In this document: positions 31,069 through 39,055 of the stretch, piece by piece
Numbering within the stretch: position 1 is the stretch's first letter
How the letters are laid out: every line of letters begins with the position of its first letter
Assembly: GCA_030917065.1 (NCBI GenBank)
Contig: JAUPVL010000042.1
Location: forward strand, 1 to 41,152
DNA length: 41,152 bases
Source: Patescibacteria group bacterium
GTDB taxonomy: Bacteria > Patescibacteriota > Saccharimonadia > CAILAD01 > BJGX01
Direction of reading: 5' to 3'
The notes under the pieces: generated by a model
What the model was told of the DNA's origin: nothing
Database searches by the model: none
What the model saw: the letters and a program-made list of their open reading frames with translations, nothing else
Made by a program: the position numbers and the translations under genes

Positions 31069-31647
31069 ATGCGGCCACCCAAAAAAGTTTGTGGTGACAC
31101 TGAGAGATGGCGAAGAGCAATTCAGGCGATTTTGCAGGAGCTGGGCAACAAGTCCCCAAAAGAGCTGATTCTGATATTCGATCCGGATCACAACTCTAAG
31201 GCTGATGATCTCAACAAGATACGTCGTCAAGAGCTATTTGCTAGCTATATGACCGATGCGCTTGGCATCGAATTCAAATATACTACTCCTACTGATAAGT
31301 ATCCGATGTTCTATGTGATGATTGTCATAGGCCTAAAGGATGCTCGCGTAACACTTGAAATTTTTCTTCCAAGAAGTGTGGCGGAGTATATCCGACACGA
31401 AGGGGCACTACGCGAAAATTCAAAACGCAAGTTTGAATTGACTAATGCTGAGGCAAGACAGTTCATGGCAGTATGCATTGTTCAGGGCCTAGATCCGCAG
31501 GAAGAATGGGCAAGAATCAAGAGAGATGTGCTGGGTTCGGGTATTCTTCCGGGAGAACTTTCTGGATACGAAGGAAGGCTCCATGAACTGGGCCTGTATA
31601 GAGATGAGTTGACCATTACTACGGAAGAGGAGCACGAAGATGACTGA
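31069..31647 (+). CDS. Hypothetical protein (192 aa)
   Basis: Unrecognised soluble protein with mixed charges: N-terminal helix (DTERWRRAIQAILQELG), strands (YPMFYVMIVIGL, RVTLEIFL) and a C-terminal acidic tail (TTEEEHEDD). No Cys-rich or membrane part. It has GAGGGAAGAG before ATG. Its last 8 nt (ATGACTGA) hold the start of the next gene, the same overlap as between the second and third genes of the 13 kb cassette. Confidence 0.65.
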   Translation: MRPPKKVCGDTERWRRAIQAILQELGNKSPKELILIFDPDHNSKADDLNKIRRQELFASYMTDALGIEFKYTTPTDKYPMFYVMIVIGLKDARVTLEIFLPRSVAEYIRHEGALRENSKRKFELTNAEARQFMAVCIVQGLDPQEEWARIKRDVLGSGILPGELSGYEGRLHELGLYRDELTITTEEEHEDD

Positions 31648-31957
31648 AGTCACTGCTGGTATTCAAGAAGATCTAGACATCATCGGCAAGCTGCTGGATG
31701 AACTCGGTCAGTACACGCCGGCCGAGCTACGGCAGACCTTGGATCTCTGTACTGAAAACCATGTGCATAGGAGTATATGTCATCCGAGATACAAGCTCAT
31801 TGTATATATACACGGTTTCATGCCATGGGGACCAGTGTCGTTGCGGACATCCAATACTGCATACATGCAGTTCAGCCTTCCCCATAGGGATTCGACTCAA
31901 AGAGAGTGGCGTGAGCTACCCTGGCCACCCGCGCTTCAGAATATTTTCTTTTTCTGA
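31640..31957 (+). CDS. Hypothetical protein (105 aa), coupled to upstream gene
   Basis: Unrecognised. The N-terminal helix (IQEDLDIIGKLLDELGQYTPAELRQTLDL) echoes the N-terminal helix of the upstream protein (ILQELGNKSPKELILIF), suggesting the two could be diverged relatives: both have a '.L.ELG...P.EL' segment and then a long strand. The C-terminus is Trp/Pro-rich. It overlaps the preceding gene by 8 nt and is followed by an intrinsic terminator. Confidence 0.6.
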   Translation: MTEVTAGIQEDLDIIGKLLDELGQYTPAELRQTLDLCTENHVHRSICHPRYKLIVYIHGFMPWGPVSLRTSNTAYMQFSLPHRDSTQREWRELPWPPALQNIFFF

Positions 31958-31984
31958 TGTTTTGCATCGCTTCCGAACTACCTA

Positions 31985-32012
31985 AGTCTAGAGAATTTCT
32001 CTAGACTATTTT
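31985..32012 (+). terminator. Intrinsic terminator of the 31 kb cassette
   Basis: AGTCTAGAGA/TCTCTAGACT (31985-31994, 31998-32007), loop ATT, followed by ATTTTATTT. Confidence 0.82.
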
Positions 32013-32086
32013 ATTTGTAGCTCATTACTAAGCTCATGCTTTACACCGAGGGTGTATAATTGATTAAATAAAGTTATAAATATTTG

Positions 32087-32116
32087 TTGACATGTTTGTA
32101 ATTTGTTCGGTATAGT
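32087..32116 (+). promoter_or_regulatory. recA promoter with flanking dyad
   Basis: TTGACA (32087-32092), 18 bp, TATAGT (32111-32116). A 9-bp dyad, TTGTTCGGT (32103-32111) and ACCGAACAA (32136-32144), brackets the -10 box and start site, a position suited to a repressor. The half-site holds GTTCG/CGAAC as in Gram-positive LexA boxes, but in the opposite order and with a wide spacer. Confidence 0.65.
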
Positions 32117-32153
32117 ATATCTATAAAGAATAAAAACCGAACAAGGAGGGAAT

Positions 32154-33224
32154 ATGCCAACTATCACACCAACTAAATCAAAGAAGGAAAATCAATTGAA
32201 AGATTCTGCAAACAAACCAGACAAATCATCTAGCGCTAAGAACAAAGAATCTCAAGCTAGACTCCGAGCAGTGGACCTGGCTGTAGAGCAAATAGAGCGC
32301 CAATTTGGACAAGGTTCAATCATGAAACTTGGTGAAGGTATGAAGATAGAAGTCGCTACTATACCGACAGGTAGTTTGTCTCTAGACCTAGCATTGGGAG
32401 GAGGGATACCTCAGGGAAGAATAGTAGAAATATATGGTCCAGAATCAAGCGGTAAAACCACCCTTGCTCTTCACACCGTAGCCGAGGTACAAAAGAAAGG
32501 TGGGCTTGCTGCATTTATAGACGCCGAACATGCTCTAGATCCCGAATATGCATCAAAGATAGGGGTCAAATTGGACGACCTACTAATATCTCAGCCGGAT
32601 ACTGGGGAGCAAGCCCTAGAGATATGTGAGACTCTTGTGAGATCTAGCGCAGTTGATGTGGTGGTAGTAGATTCTGTTGCAGCACTTGTACCTCGCGCCG
32701 AGATAGAAGGCGAAATGGGGGATAGCCATATGGGCTTGCAAGCAAGGCTTATGAGTCAAGCATTGAGGAAGTTAGCAGGTGTAATATCTAAGTCAAATAC
32801 TACTGTTATATTTATCAATCAATTGCGTATGAAGATAGGAGTAATGTTCGGTAATCCAGAAGTTACAGCTGGTGGTAATGCTCTTAAGTACTATGCATCA
32901 GTAAGACTAGATATACGTAGGAGCGAGCAAATTAAAGACGGTGATAATATTATCGGCAATCATGTCAAAGTAAAGGTAGTCAAGAACAAGATAGCTGCAC
33001 CATTTAAGATAGCTGAGTTTGATATCATGTACAACGAAGGCATATCCAAATCAGGCGACCTAGTAGATTTGGCGGTCAAGCATGAGTTAGTACATAAGGC
33101 CGGCGCATGGTTTTCTTACAAAGATGAAAAAATCGGACAAGGCAGGGAGGCTGCCAAACAGTTTTTGACTGACAACCCCAAGATAATGAACGAGATCGAG
33201 AAAGAGATTCGCACCAAAGTGTAA
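32154..33224 (+). CDS. recA: Recombinase RecA
   Basis: Homologous recombination and SOS protein, 356 aa. Walker A GPESSGKTT (from Gly95), DAEHALDPEYA, VVVVDSVAALVP and the loop-2 FINQLRMKIGVMFGNPE...GGNALKYYASVR are all present. An extra Lys/Ser-rich N-terminal ~35 residues precede the core. AGGAGGG lies 5 nt before the ATG. Followed by recX. Confidence 0.98.
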   Translation: MPTITPTKSKKENQLKDSANKPDKSSSAKNKESQARLRAVDLAVEQIERQFGQGSIMKLGEGMKIEVATIPTGSLSLDLALGGGIPQGRIVEIYGPESSGKTTLALHTVAEVQKKGGLAAFIDAEHALDPEYASKIGVKLDDLLISQPDTGEQALEICETLVRSSAVDVVVVDSVAALVPRAEIEGEMGDSHMGLQARLMSQALRKLAGVISKSNTTVIFINQLRMKIGVMFGNPEVTAGGNALKYYASVRLDIRRSEQIKDGDNIIGNHVKVKVVKNKIAAPFKIAEFDIMYNEGISKSGDLVDLAVKHELVHKAGAWFSYKDEKIGQGREAAKQFLTDNPKIMNEIEKEIRTKV

Positions 33225-33261
33225 ATTCGCATTTGGATCATGTGTATATAAATAAAGTTTG

Positions 33262-33921
33262 ATGCAAACGAGTAAGATTACAGATATCCAAAAACAAAAA
33301 AAGCATACTCATTTGTATAGTATATTCGTAGATGATGTCTTCTATTGTTCGCTTAGTGACTTGCAGCTATCTTTGCTGGGTCTAAACATAGGCAAGCAAC
33401 TATCAAGAGATGAGCTAGAGCAGATCAAGTCAGACTCTGAAATAGACAAAACCTACAATAGGGCACTGTTTTATCTTCAGTATGGTCCACGCACTGAATA
33501 TCAGATGAGCAGCTATCTCACACAAAAAGGTTATGATGAGCAATATATCTCGATAATCATCCAAAAACTCAAAGATAGCAATTTGATCAATGACTACAAT
33601 TATGCACAGAGCTTTGTTACAGACAAAAGAACTATAGGCTTAAAGTCAGATACTTATATCAAAGGCCACTTACTAAAAAAAGGAGTAGATAAATCAATCA
33701 TAGAGTCCGTACTCTCAAAATTAGATGCAAATAACCAGCTAGATACAATAAAAGCATTGATGGTCAAAAGGTATAAGCAAAGCGAGAAATACAGAGACAA
33801 ACAAAAAATGACGCAGTACTTACTGCGTCAAGGATTTCGATATTTCGATATTAGTAATGCTTTTGATGAGTTGGACTTAGTTTTTGGCAGTGACAAAAAA
33901 ATGTATAACAATCCCTATTAA
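33262..33921 (+). CDS. recX: RecA modulator RecX
   Basis: A 219-aa RecX with three-helix repeats: ALFYLQYGPRTEYQMSSYLTQKGY, DSNLINDYNYAQSFVTDKR and IKGHLLKKGVDKSIIESVL. RecX regulates RecA filaments. ATG 33262 is preferred to the adjacent TTG at 33259. It is 37 nt after recA with a TATAAA-like box close to the start. Confidence 0.92.
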   Translation: MQTSKITDIQKQKKHTHLYSIFVDDVFYCSLSDLQLSLLGLNIGKQLSRDELEQIKSDSEIDKTYNRALFYLQYGPRTEYQMSSYLTQKGYDEQYISIIIQKLKDSNLINDYNYAQSFVTDKRTIGLKSDTYIKGHLLKKGVDKSIIESVLSKLDANNQLDTIKALMVKRYKQSEKYRDKQKMTQYLLRQGFRYFDISNAFDELDLVFGSDKKMYNNPY

Positions 33922-33981
33922 TGCTAGCCAAAGTATAATAACTATCAAAACTCACCTCCAATTGATTTTATTATCACACAG

Positions 33982-34509
33982 CTAGCTACTCTGTGGCAAT
34001 ACCGAAGGTGATGCTTTTTTGATTTTCGCGAAATTATCTTTTACTATTATGGTATTTTTTTTGACATCAATGACATCGGCTCTATCTATAAGTAGATTGG
34101 TGACGAGGAAAGTCTTAAATATCCTGGGCCTTACGTATAGTTTGGATATATAAAAATGTGCTGGGTCAAATATGAAGTCCTTGACTCTGCCTAGCTTCTT
34201 GCCAGTAGTTGTTTCGACTTTGTTACCAATCACGCTATAGTTATTTGTGATATCGTGCTGGTATCTGACGAGGTCTTCAAATTCACTTAGTTTCTGATGA
34301 GAGTCTATGATGATCTTGTTGTTGTTTACTAGTCTGATGTCACTCGGTAATAAGTATAGTTTGGATTTAGATACTAGAGGCGTCACTATACAGACGGCTA
34401 TTTTAAAATCATCAGGCCTTACTATGAAACCAGTGATAGTACCCAATATTTCAGCGTTTTGCACTCCTACGACTGGTTTTTCCAGTAAATCGCTTGATAA
34501 TTTTTGCAT
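33982..34509 (-). CDS. PRC-barrel protein with two barrel domains
   Basis: A 175-aa protein with two PRC-barrel halves: VVGVQNAEILGTITGFIVRPDDFKI...LLPSDIRLV and KVETTTGKKLGRVKDFIFDPAHFYI...LIDRADVIDV. PRC barrels act in photosynthetic reaction centres, RimM and other RNA or protein interactions; here the role is unknown. Minus-strand TATACT (34521-34516) ends 6 nt before the ATG, leaderless. Divergent from rpsF. Confidence 0.83.
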   Translation of the reverse strand: MQKLSSDLLEKPVVGVQNAEILGTITGFIVRPDDFKIAVCIVTPLVSKSKLYLLPSDIRLVNNNKIIIDSHQKLSEFEDLVRYQHDITNNYSVIGNKVETTTGKKLGRVKDFIFDPAHFYISKLYVRPRIFKTFLVTNLLIDRADVIDVKKNTIIVKDNFAKIKKASPSVLPQSS

Positions 34510-34523
34510 ATCTCAAGTATACC

Positions 34524-34552
34524 TTGACCATTTCAAATATATAAGATATAAT
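34524..34552 (+). promoter_or_regulatory. rpsF operon promoter
   Basis: TTGACC (34524-34529), 17-bp spacer, TATAAT (34547-34552); divergent from the PRC-barrel promoter. Confidence 0.8.
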
Positions 34553-34580
34553 CGCAGAGTAATTTGTAATATTTAAGCCT

Positions 34581-34632
34581 TTTTACTCCTTTTGCGCATA
34601 TGCGCCGAAGCAGTAAAATCCGCCTAGGCGGA
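34581..34632 (+). promoter_or_regulatory. Structured rpsF leader, S6:S18-type candidate
   Basis: P1 TTTTACT/AGTAAAA (34581-34587, 34612-34618) encloses GCGC-ATAT-GCGC (34594-34605) with a CCGA bulge (34605-34608), resembling the known S6:S18 autoregulatory motif with its CCG bulge. A palindrome CCGCCTAGGCGG (34620-34631) follows just before the ribosome-binding site. Confidence 0.6.
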
Positions 34633-34653
34633 GGTGCCAAAGAAAGGATATAT

Positions 34654-35019
34654 ATGCGACACTATGAAGTTGCTATTGTATTACACCCAGATCTAGAGAT
34701 TGATCTAGAGAACGTTCTAAAAAAAGTCGAAAAGATTTTTACAGATCTTGGTGCTAAAATTAATAAAAAAGATAATTGGGGGAAGAAAAAACTTGCTTAT
34801 AAGATAAATAAGCAGGATTGGGGTATATACGTGTTTTACGAAATAGAAATTGACCCTGCAAAAACACGTGATATCAATAATCGTTTGAGAATTACTGAAG
34901 AAGTGATCCGTTATTTGATTGTTTCAATTGAAGATATTAGATATTTGAAAAAACCAAACAAGCAAGCTGCAAGCAAGGAAATCAGTAGCAAAGATAAGAA
35001 TATTAAGGAGGAAGTATAA
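34654..35019 (+). CDS. rpsF: 30S ribosomal protein S6
   Basis: S6 (121 aa) starts MRHYEVAIVLHPDL and has WGKKKLAYKINKQDWGIYVFYEIE and RITEEVIRYLIV. ATG 34654 has AAAGGA 8 nt upstream; the in-frame ATG at 34600 lies within the structured leader and is rejected. The C-terminal ~20 residues are Lys-rich. Overlaps ssb by 1 nt (TAATG). Confidence 0.95.
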   Translation: MRHYEVAIVLHPDLEIDLENVLKKVEKIFTDLGAKINKKDNWGKKKLAYKINKQDWGIYVFYEIEIDPAKTRDINNRLRITEEVIRYLIVSIEDIRYLKKPNKQAASKEISSKDKNIKEEV

Positions 35020-35480
35020 TGGCCAAAGACTTTAATCAAGCAATAATAATGGGTAATCTCACTAGAGACCCAGAGCTAAGAACAACTCCAAGTGGTCAGT
35101 CAGTAGCCACCTTTGCAGTCGCCACCAACAGGAGCTGGAATGATCCTTCTGGAGAAAGAAAAGATTCAGTAGAGTATCATGACGTTGTGGCTTGGGGAAA
35201 GCTTGGAGAACTAGTCTCCAACTATCTTGCTAAAGGCAGAAAAGTATTGGTAGTCGGTAGATTGCAAACCCGCAACTGGGAAGGACAAGATGGTAGTAAG
35301 AAACAACGAACTGAGATCGTTGCTACTGACATTAACTTCGTAGATAGAGCAGGTGAAAGTATGGACACCGATGCACCAGCGAAGGCTTCTAGCGATGCAC
35401 CCAGCAAATCAAAAAAAGATGACGTGCAAATAGAAGATATGGGTGAAGGCGAGATCAATCTAGACGATATCCCATTCTAA
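35019..35480 (+). CDS. ssb: Single-stranded DNA-binding protein
   Basis: A 153-aa SSB: OB fold (FNQAIIMGNLTRDPELRTTPSGQSVATFAVATN, EYHDVVAWGKLGE, VVGRLQTRNWE), an acidic linker and the partner-binding tip DDIPF. Between rpsF and rpsR as in many bacteria. Confidence 0.97.
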   Translation: MAKDFNQAIIMGNLTRDPELRTTPSGQSVATFAVATNRSWNDPSGERKDSVEYHDVVAWGKLGELVSNYLAKGRKVLVVGRLQTRNWEGQDGSKKQRTEIVATDINFVDRAGESMDTDAPAKASSDAPSKSKKDDVQIEDMGEGEINLDDIPF

Positions 35481-35493
35481 TTGAAAGGAAATT

Positions 35494-35712
35494 ATGGCAG
35501 AATTTTACCAAGCTAAACAGAATAAGTTTTATACTGAAAACGTTGAATATATAGACTACAAGGACTATAAGACGCTTCAAAAATACATCAATGGTGTAGG
35601 CAAAATAGAGTCTCGCAAAAGAACCGGGGCCAGCATGAAGCACCAAAGAATGCTCGCAAAAGCGCTTAAGCGAGCAAGGCATATTGGGTTGCTACCTTTT
35701 GTAGTTAAGTAA
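35494..35712 (+). CDS. rpsR: 30S ribosomal protein S18
   Basis: The 72-aa S18 includes YIDYKDYKTLQKYINGVGKIESRKRTG and the basic C-terminus RMLAKALKRARHIGLLPF. GAAAGGA lies before ATG. With S6 it forms the platform heterodimer and is probably the co-regulator of the leader. Confidence 0.96.
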   Translation: MAEFYQAKQNKFYTENVEYIDYKDYKTLQKYINGVGKIESRKRTGASMKHQRMLAKALKRARHIGLLPFVVK

Positions 35713-35767
35713 GCGGTTTGTAATTAGAGCGCCCAACTTTGTTGCTAGCTCCAGTTTTTGCTCAAGG

Positions 35768-35786
35768 TAGGTATACTACGCTTCAC
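35768..35786 (+). repeat. REP-like hairpin before efp
   Basis: GTAG-gtata-CTACGCTTCAC. The same design GTAG-gcaaa-CTACGCTTCAC is found at 23438-23457. A 12-nt exact match (ACTACGCTTCAC) sits at both. Confidence 0.55.
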
Positions 35787-35847
35787 AAAAAGCTTCACTT
35801 GCGCCTCGATGACCAACTCTACTCACAAACCTTATAGGAGAAACAGC

Positions 35848-36408
35848 ATGTATAGTCCTACAGATCTAAGAAAAGATACTCTAATAGATATGGACGGAGT
35901 TCCATACAAGGTAATTGAGTATGCTCAAAAACAGATGGGAAGAGGAGGTTCTATAGTAAATACCAAACTCAAGAACCTTATTACTGGCAATGTACTCGAT
36001 AGGACATTTAGAAACGATGAGAGTGTATCACCAGCAAATATCTCTAGGCAAACTGTACAATATTTGTATTCAGACAGTGATAATCTGCACTTTATGGATA
36101 TGACTACCTTTGAAAGCATTGATATCAACAAGTCAATTGATCCGAATGTTCCAAAGTATATTTTAGAGGGCGGCAATATAGATGCACTTGTTTTTGACGA
36201 CAAGATTATAGGCTTCGAATGGCCCAAGAATGTAATACTAAAAGTAGCGAGTACCCCTGGAGGCGATAAAGGTAACAGTGCGAGTTCGAACACCAAGCAG
36301 GCAAAGCTCGAGACAGGCATAACTGTAGCAGTTCCTCAATTTATAAAAAATGGAGAAGAGATCAAGGTAGACACCAGAAATGGTACATATATAGAACGAG
36401 CAAAATAG
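35848..36408 (+). CDS. efp: Elongation factor P, Arg-type tip
   Basis: EF-P helps ribosomes at polyproline stalls. The 186-aa protein has the KOW-like domain and two OB folds (VQYLYSDSDNLHFMDMTTFESIDI; FEWPKNVILKVAST; ITVAVPQFIKNGEEIKVDTRNGTYIER). The tip loop reads QMGRGGS with Arg32 where many bacteria have Lys; Arg-type EF-Ps are rhamnosylated by EarP in some bacteria. ATG 35848 has AGGAG 8 nt upstream; an in-frame start at 35758 is rejected because its leader sequence is not EF-P-like. Confidence 0.94.
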   Translation: MYSPTDLRKDTLIDMDGVPYKVIEYAQKQMGRGGSIVNTKLKNLITGNVLDRTFRNDESVSPANISRQTVQYLYSDSDNLHFMDMTTFESIDINKSIDPNVPKYILEGGNIDALVFDDKIIGFEWPKNVILKVASTPGGDKGNSASSNTKQAKLETGITVAVPQFIKNGEEIKVDTRNGTYIERAK

Positions 36409-36455
36409 ATTCACATCTATTAGTAGCATAAGTATAATAGTGATAAAATTGTCTT

Positions 36456-37148
36456 ATGCTGTATCCGCTACCAACTAATATCATTCCTTTTTTTGTGTTG
36501 GGGTTGTCAATATTGTTGTTTGGTATAAGGGGAATCTATTTATACGAAAAACAAAAGACGCCACTGATCTTGTATTATGGTGCTGGTGCTATTCTAGGTG
36601 GTATATCTGCACTTCTGTATTCAGTGCCATTTTTCTTCACCCAAGCTGAAGAATATCTCAAGCTAACTACTATAGTTGGTGACATATTTTACTTTGGGTC
36701 AATACTAGTGATGGTAAGGCTCATATGGTATATGGGATTCAATAAAAAAATATCTTTTATATGGATACTTGTTCCTTACTTGGTTATGATACTGGGAGCT
36801 TTTATCTCCACTCTAGTAGCTTATCCTGACATTCATTATAGTTTCGCAAGTGATGGAGTACATTATCCGGTGCCGGTTGTAGCAAGTTGGTTCTTTGCCG
36901 CCATGTCGAGTGCATATGTGTTTGTTGGAATGCTAACCATAAAACATACCAGATCTATTCGCGACCACAAACAAAGGATGAGACTGTTGTTGATAGGTCT
37001 ATCATTTCTCGTAGGCGGATTATTTGCTATATACAACTTCTTGTTCTCGCAAGGAAGCAACTCTAGTTGGTTGTCCATGATAGGCTATATGATTGCTGCC
37101 ATTATACTTTTTATTGGTATATTCATCATTAGCAGAAAAAGAAAATAA
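36456..37148 (+). CDS. Seven-TM membrane protein, paralogue 1
   Basis: A 230-aa integral membrane protein with about seven TM helices; only short loops. It opens MLYPLPTNIIPFFVLGL and shares with the next gene MLYPLPTN, LWYSVPF/LLYSVPF, WYMGFNKKISF, FAAMSSAYVFVG and IYNFLFSQG. Family unrecognised. TAAAAT (36444-36449) ends 6 nt before the ATG. Confidence 0.75.
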   Translation: MLYPLPTNIIPFFVLGLSILLFGIRGIYLYEKQKTPLILYYGAGAILGGISALLYSVPFFFTQAEEYLKLTTIVGDIFYFGSILVMVRLIWYMGFNKKISFIWILVPYLVMILGAFISTLVAYPDIHYSFASDGVHYPVPVVASWFFAAMSSAYVFVGMLTIKHTRSIRDHKQRMRLLLIGLSFLVGGLFAIYNFLFSQGSNSSWLSMIGYMIAAIILFIGIFIISRKRK

Positions 37149-37187
37149 ATTGCTTATGAATATCACTAAATGCTAAAATACCCCTAA

Positions 37188-37892
37188 ATGCTGTATCCAT
37201 TACCTACAAATGCTTTGCCGTTTTTGATACTTGGTATCGTCGCGACAACACTTGGCCTAAGGGGGCTGTTCTTCTATAAAAAAAGTAAGCTACCGCTGAG
37301 TCTATACTATTCTTTGGCAATTTTTCTTATAGGACTATCTACATTGTGGTACTCGGTACCTTTTGTTTTTACACGAAGTTCTGAGGCGCTAAAGGTAGCA
37401 ATTAACATTGGCGATATGTTCTATTATGCATCTATTCTGGTTGCAGTAAGAATAGTTTGGTACTTAGGGTTTAATAAAAAAATATCGTTTTTGTGGCTAC
37501 TTGTGCCTTATCTCTTAATTATCATTGCTTGTGAGATTGCGATTATTAATTCATGGGGTTCAATACAATATCAGTTTTATGCTGATAGTGCTTACTTCCC
37601 GGTAGTTCCGCTGGCCAGCAAATTGTTCGCAGCTATGTCATCGGCTTATATATTTGTAGGATATCTTACTATAAGACAGGCCCACGCAATCAAAGACCTA
37701 AGGCAAAAGATACGACTCAATAGTATTGGATTGGGTTTTTTGGCCGGAGGCATAGTCGCTATATATAACTACCTGTTCTTACAGGGTAATAGCTCTGGTT
37801 CAGTTGTCATGATAGGATATATTGCGATTGCGGCTATATTGTTTACGGGTATATTTATAGTTAGTCGCAAGAAAATATCCAGCAAAAGCTAA
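37188..37892 (+). CDS. Seven-TM membrane protein, paralogue 2
   Basis: Tandem duplicate (234 aa) of the upstream gene with the same helix layout and matching motifs (WYLGFNKKISF, FAAMSSAYIFVGYLTIRQ, IYNYLFLQG). TAAAAT (37174-37179) ends 8 nt before the ATG, so each copy kept its own leaderless promoter. Its stop overlaps the convergent ychF stop by a few nt. Function unknown. Confidence 0.75.
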   Translation: MLYPLPTNALPFLILGIVATTLGLRGLFFYKKSKLPLSLYYSLAIFLIGLSTLWYSVPFVFTRSSEALKVAINIGDMFYYASILVAVRIVWYLGFNKKISFLWLLVPYLLIIIACEIAIINSWGSIQYQFYADSAYFPVVPLASKLFAAMSSAYIFVGYLTIRQAHAIKDLRQKIRLNSIGLGFLAGGIVAIYNYLFLQGNSSGSVVMIGYIAIAAILFTGIFIVSRKKISSKS

Positions 37893-38965
37893 TTGCTAGA
37901 TCTAAATACTATGACATCGCCATCTTCTACGATGTAGTCTTTGCCTTCCAGACGAACCTTGCCTGCTTCTCTTGCTCCTGGCCATCCTTGACCGTTTATG
38001 AAATCTAGATAACTCGTCACCTCAGCTTTTATAAAGCCTTTTTCGAAGTCAGTATGTATAACGCCAGCGGCTTGTGGCGCAGTGTAGCCTTTGGTAATAG
38101 TCCAAGCACGTGATTCTTTGGGGCCAGAGGTGAAGTAACTGATATAGCCGAGGGTTTCGTAGCTGAGTCTGATAAGTGTATCTGTACCAGACTGATCTTG
38201 CCCTAGAGAGCTCAGTAACTCCAAGGCTTCATCTTTGGGCATGTCTTGCAGCTCAGATTCTAACTGAGCACACAAGAATACCGCAGGGGAGTCACCGGTC
38301 AATTTACTTAGCTCACTCTTTCTGATACCGTTACTAAGTGTTTCTTCATCTATATTAAATATATAAATAAAGTCTTTGGTTGTAAGAAGTTGCAAGTCTT
38401 GGGCAATCTCTGGAATTTCTGTCATATGACTGCTAAGCAGTTCACTTTTGTTGAGTATCTCTAGCATAGTCTGAAGTTGGTTGATTGATTCAGAATGTTT
38501 AGGATTTGACTTGAGTTCTTTTTCGAGCTTTTGGATGCGTTTGGTTACACTTTCAATATCTGCCAGGCACAGCTCTGTGCGTATTATTTCGATGTCTTGA
38601 GCAGGGTTGATCTTTCCTTCGACATGTACAATATCGTCATTTTCAAAGGCTCGTACTACTTGGGCTATGACGTTGCTTTCGCGTATGTGAGACAAGAATT
38701 TATTACCGAGCCCCTCACCTTTGCTTGCACCTCGCACTATTCCTGCAATATCCACAAATGTACAGGTGGCCGGGATGGTCTTTTCGGATTGTGATACACG
38801 CGCCAATTCATCCAGTCTTGTATCAGTAACATTTACTATACCTACATTGGGTTCAATAGTAGCAAAAGGGTAATTGGCCGCGAGTACGCGGTTCTTGGTG
38901 AGGGCATTAAAAAGCGTTGACTTACCCACATTGGGTAAGCCGACTATTCCTACAGATAAGCTCAT
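37889..38965 (-). CDS. ychF: YchF/Ola1 GTPase-like ATPase
   Basis: Ribosome-associated ATPase of 358 aa: G1 GLPNVGKST, FATIEPNVGIV, G3 DIAGIVRGASKGEGLGNKFL, the altered G4 NIDEE and a C-terminal TGS domain (VEDGDVIVFR end). ATG 38965 (MSLSVGIVG) was chosen because minus-strand TATAAT (38977-38972) ends 6 nt before it; an upstream in-frame start at 38989 would lie before that promoter. Confidence 0.96.
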   Translation of the reverse strand: MSLSVGIVGLPNVGKSTLFNALTKNRVLAANYPFATIEPNVGIVNVTDTRLDELARVSQSEKTIPATCTFVDIAGIVRGASKGEGLGNKFLSHIRESNVIAQVVRAFENDDIVHVEGKINPAQDIEIIRTELCLADIESVTKRIQKLEKELKSNPKHSESINQLQTMLEILNKSELLSSHMTEIPEIAQDLQLLTTKDFIYIFNIDEETLSNGIRKSELSKLTGDSPAVFLCAQLESELQDMPKDEALELLSSLGQDQSGTDTLIRLSYETLGYISYFTSGPKESRAWTITKGYTAPQAAGVIHTDFEKGFIKAEVTSYLDFINGQGWPGAREAGKVRLEGKDYIVEDGDVIVFRSSN

Positions 38966-39004
38966 GAGTGTATTATACCAGTACAGCACATTTATTTCAC
39001 TGAG

Positions 39005-39033
39005 TTGATTACTAGAATAATTGTGTATATACT
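39005..39033 (+). promoter_or_regulatory. Promoter of the Rpf-like gene
   Basis: TTGATT (39005-39010), 17-bp spacer, TATACT (39028-39033). Confidence 0.7.
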
Positions 39034-39055
39034 GAAGCTAATTAATAAACTAGTT

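Noticed and set aside
31950..31980. CTGATG near the end of the 31 kb cassette as hammerhead
   Set aside because: The core is not CTGATGA, no GAAA follows in range and the stems are missing.
34600..34653. N-terminal extension of S6
   Set aside because: It would translate the structured leader; S6 family proteins start at MRHYE with a ribosome-binding site right before it.
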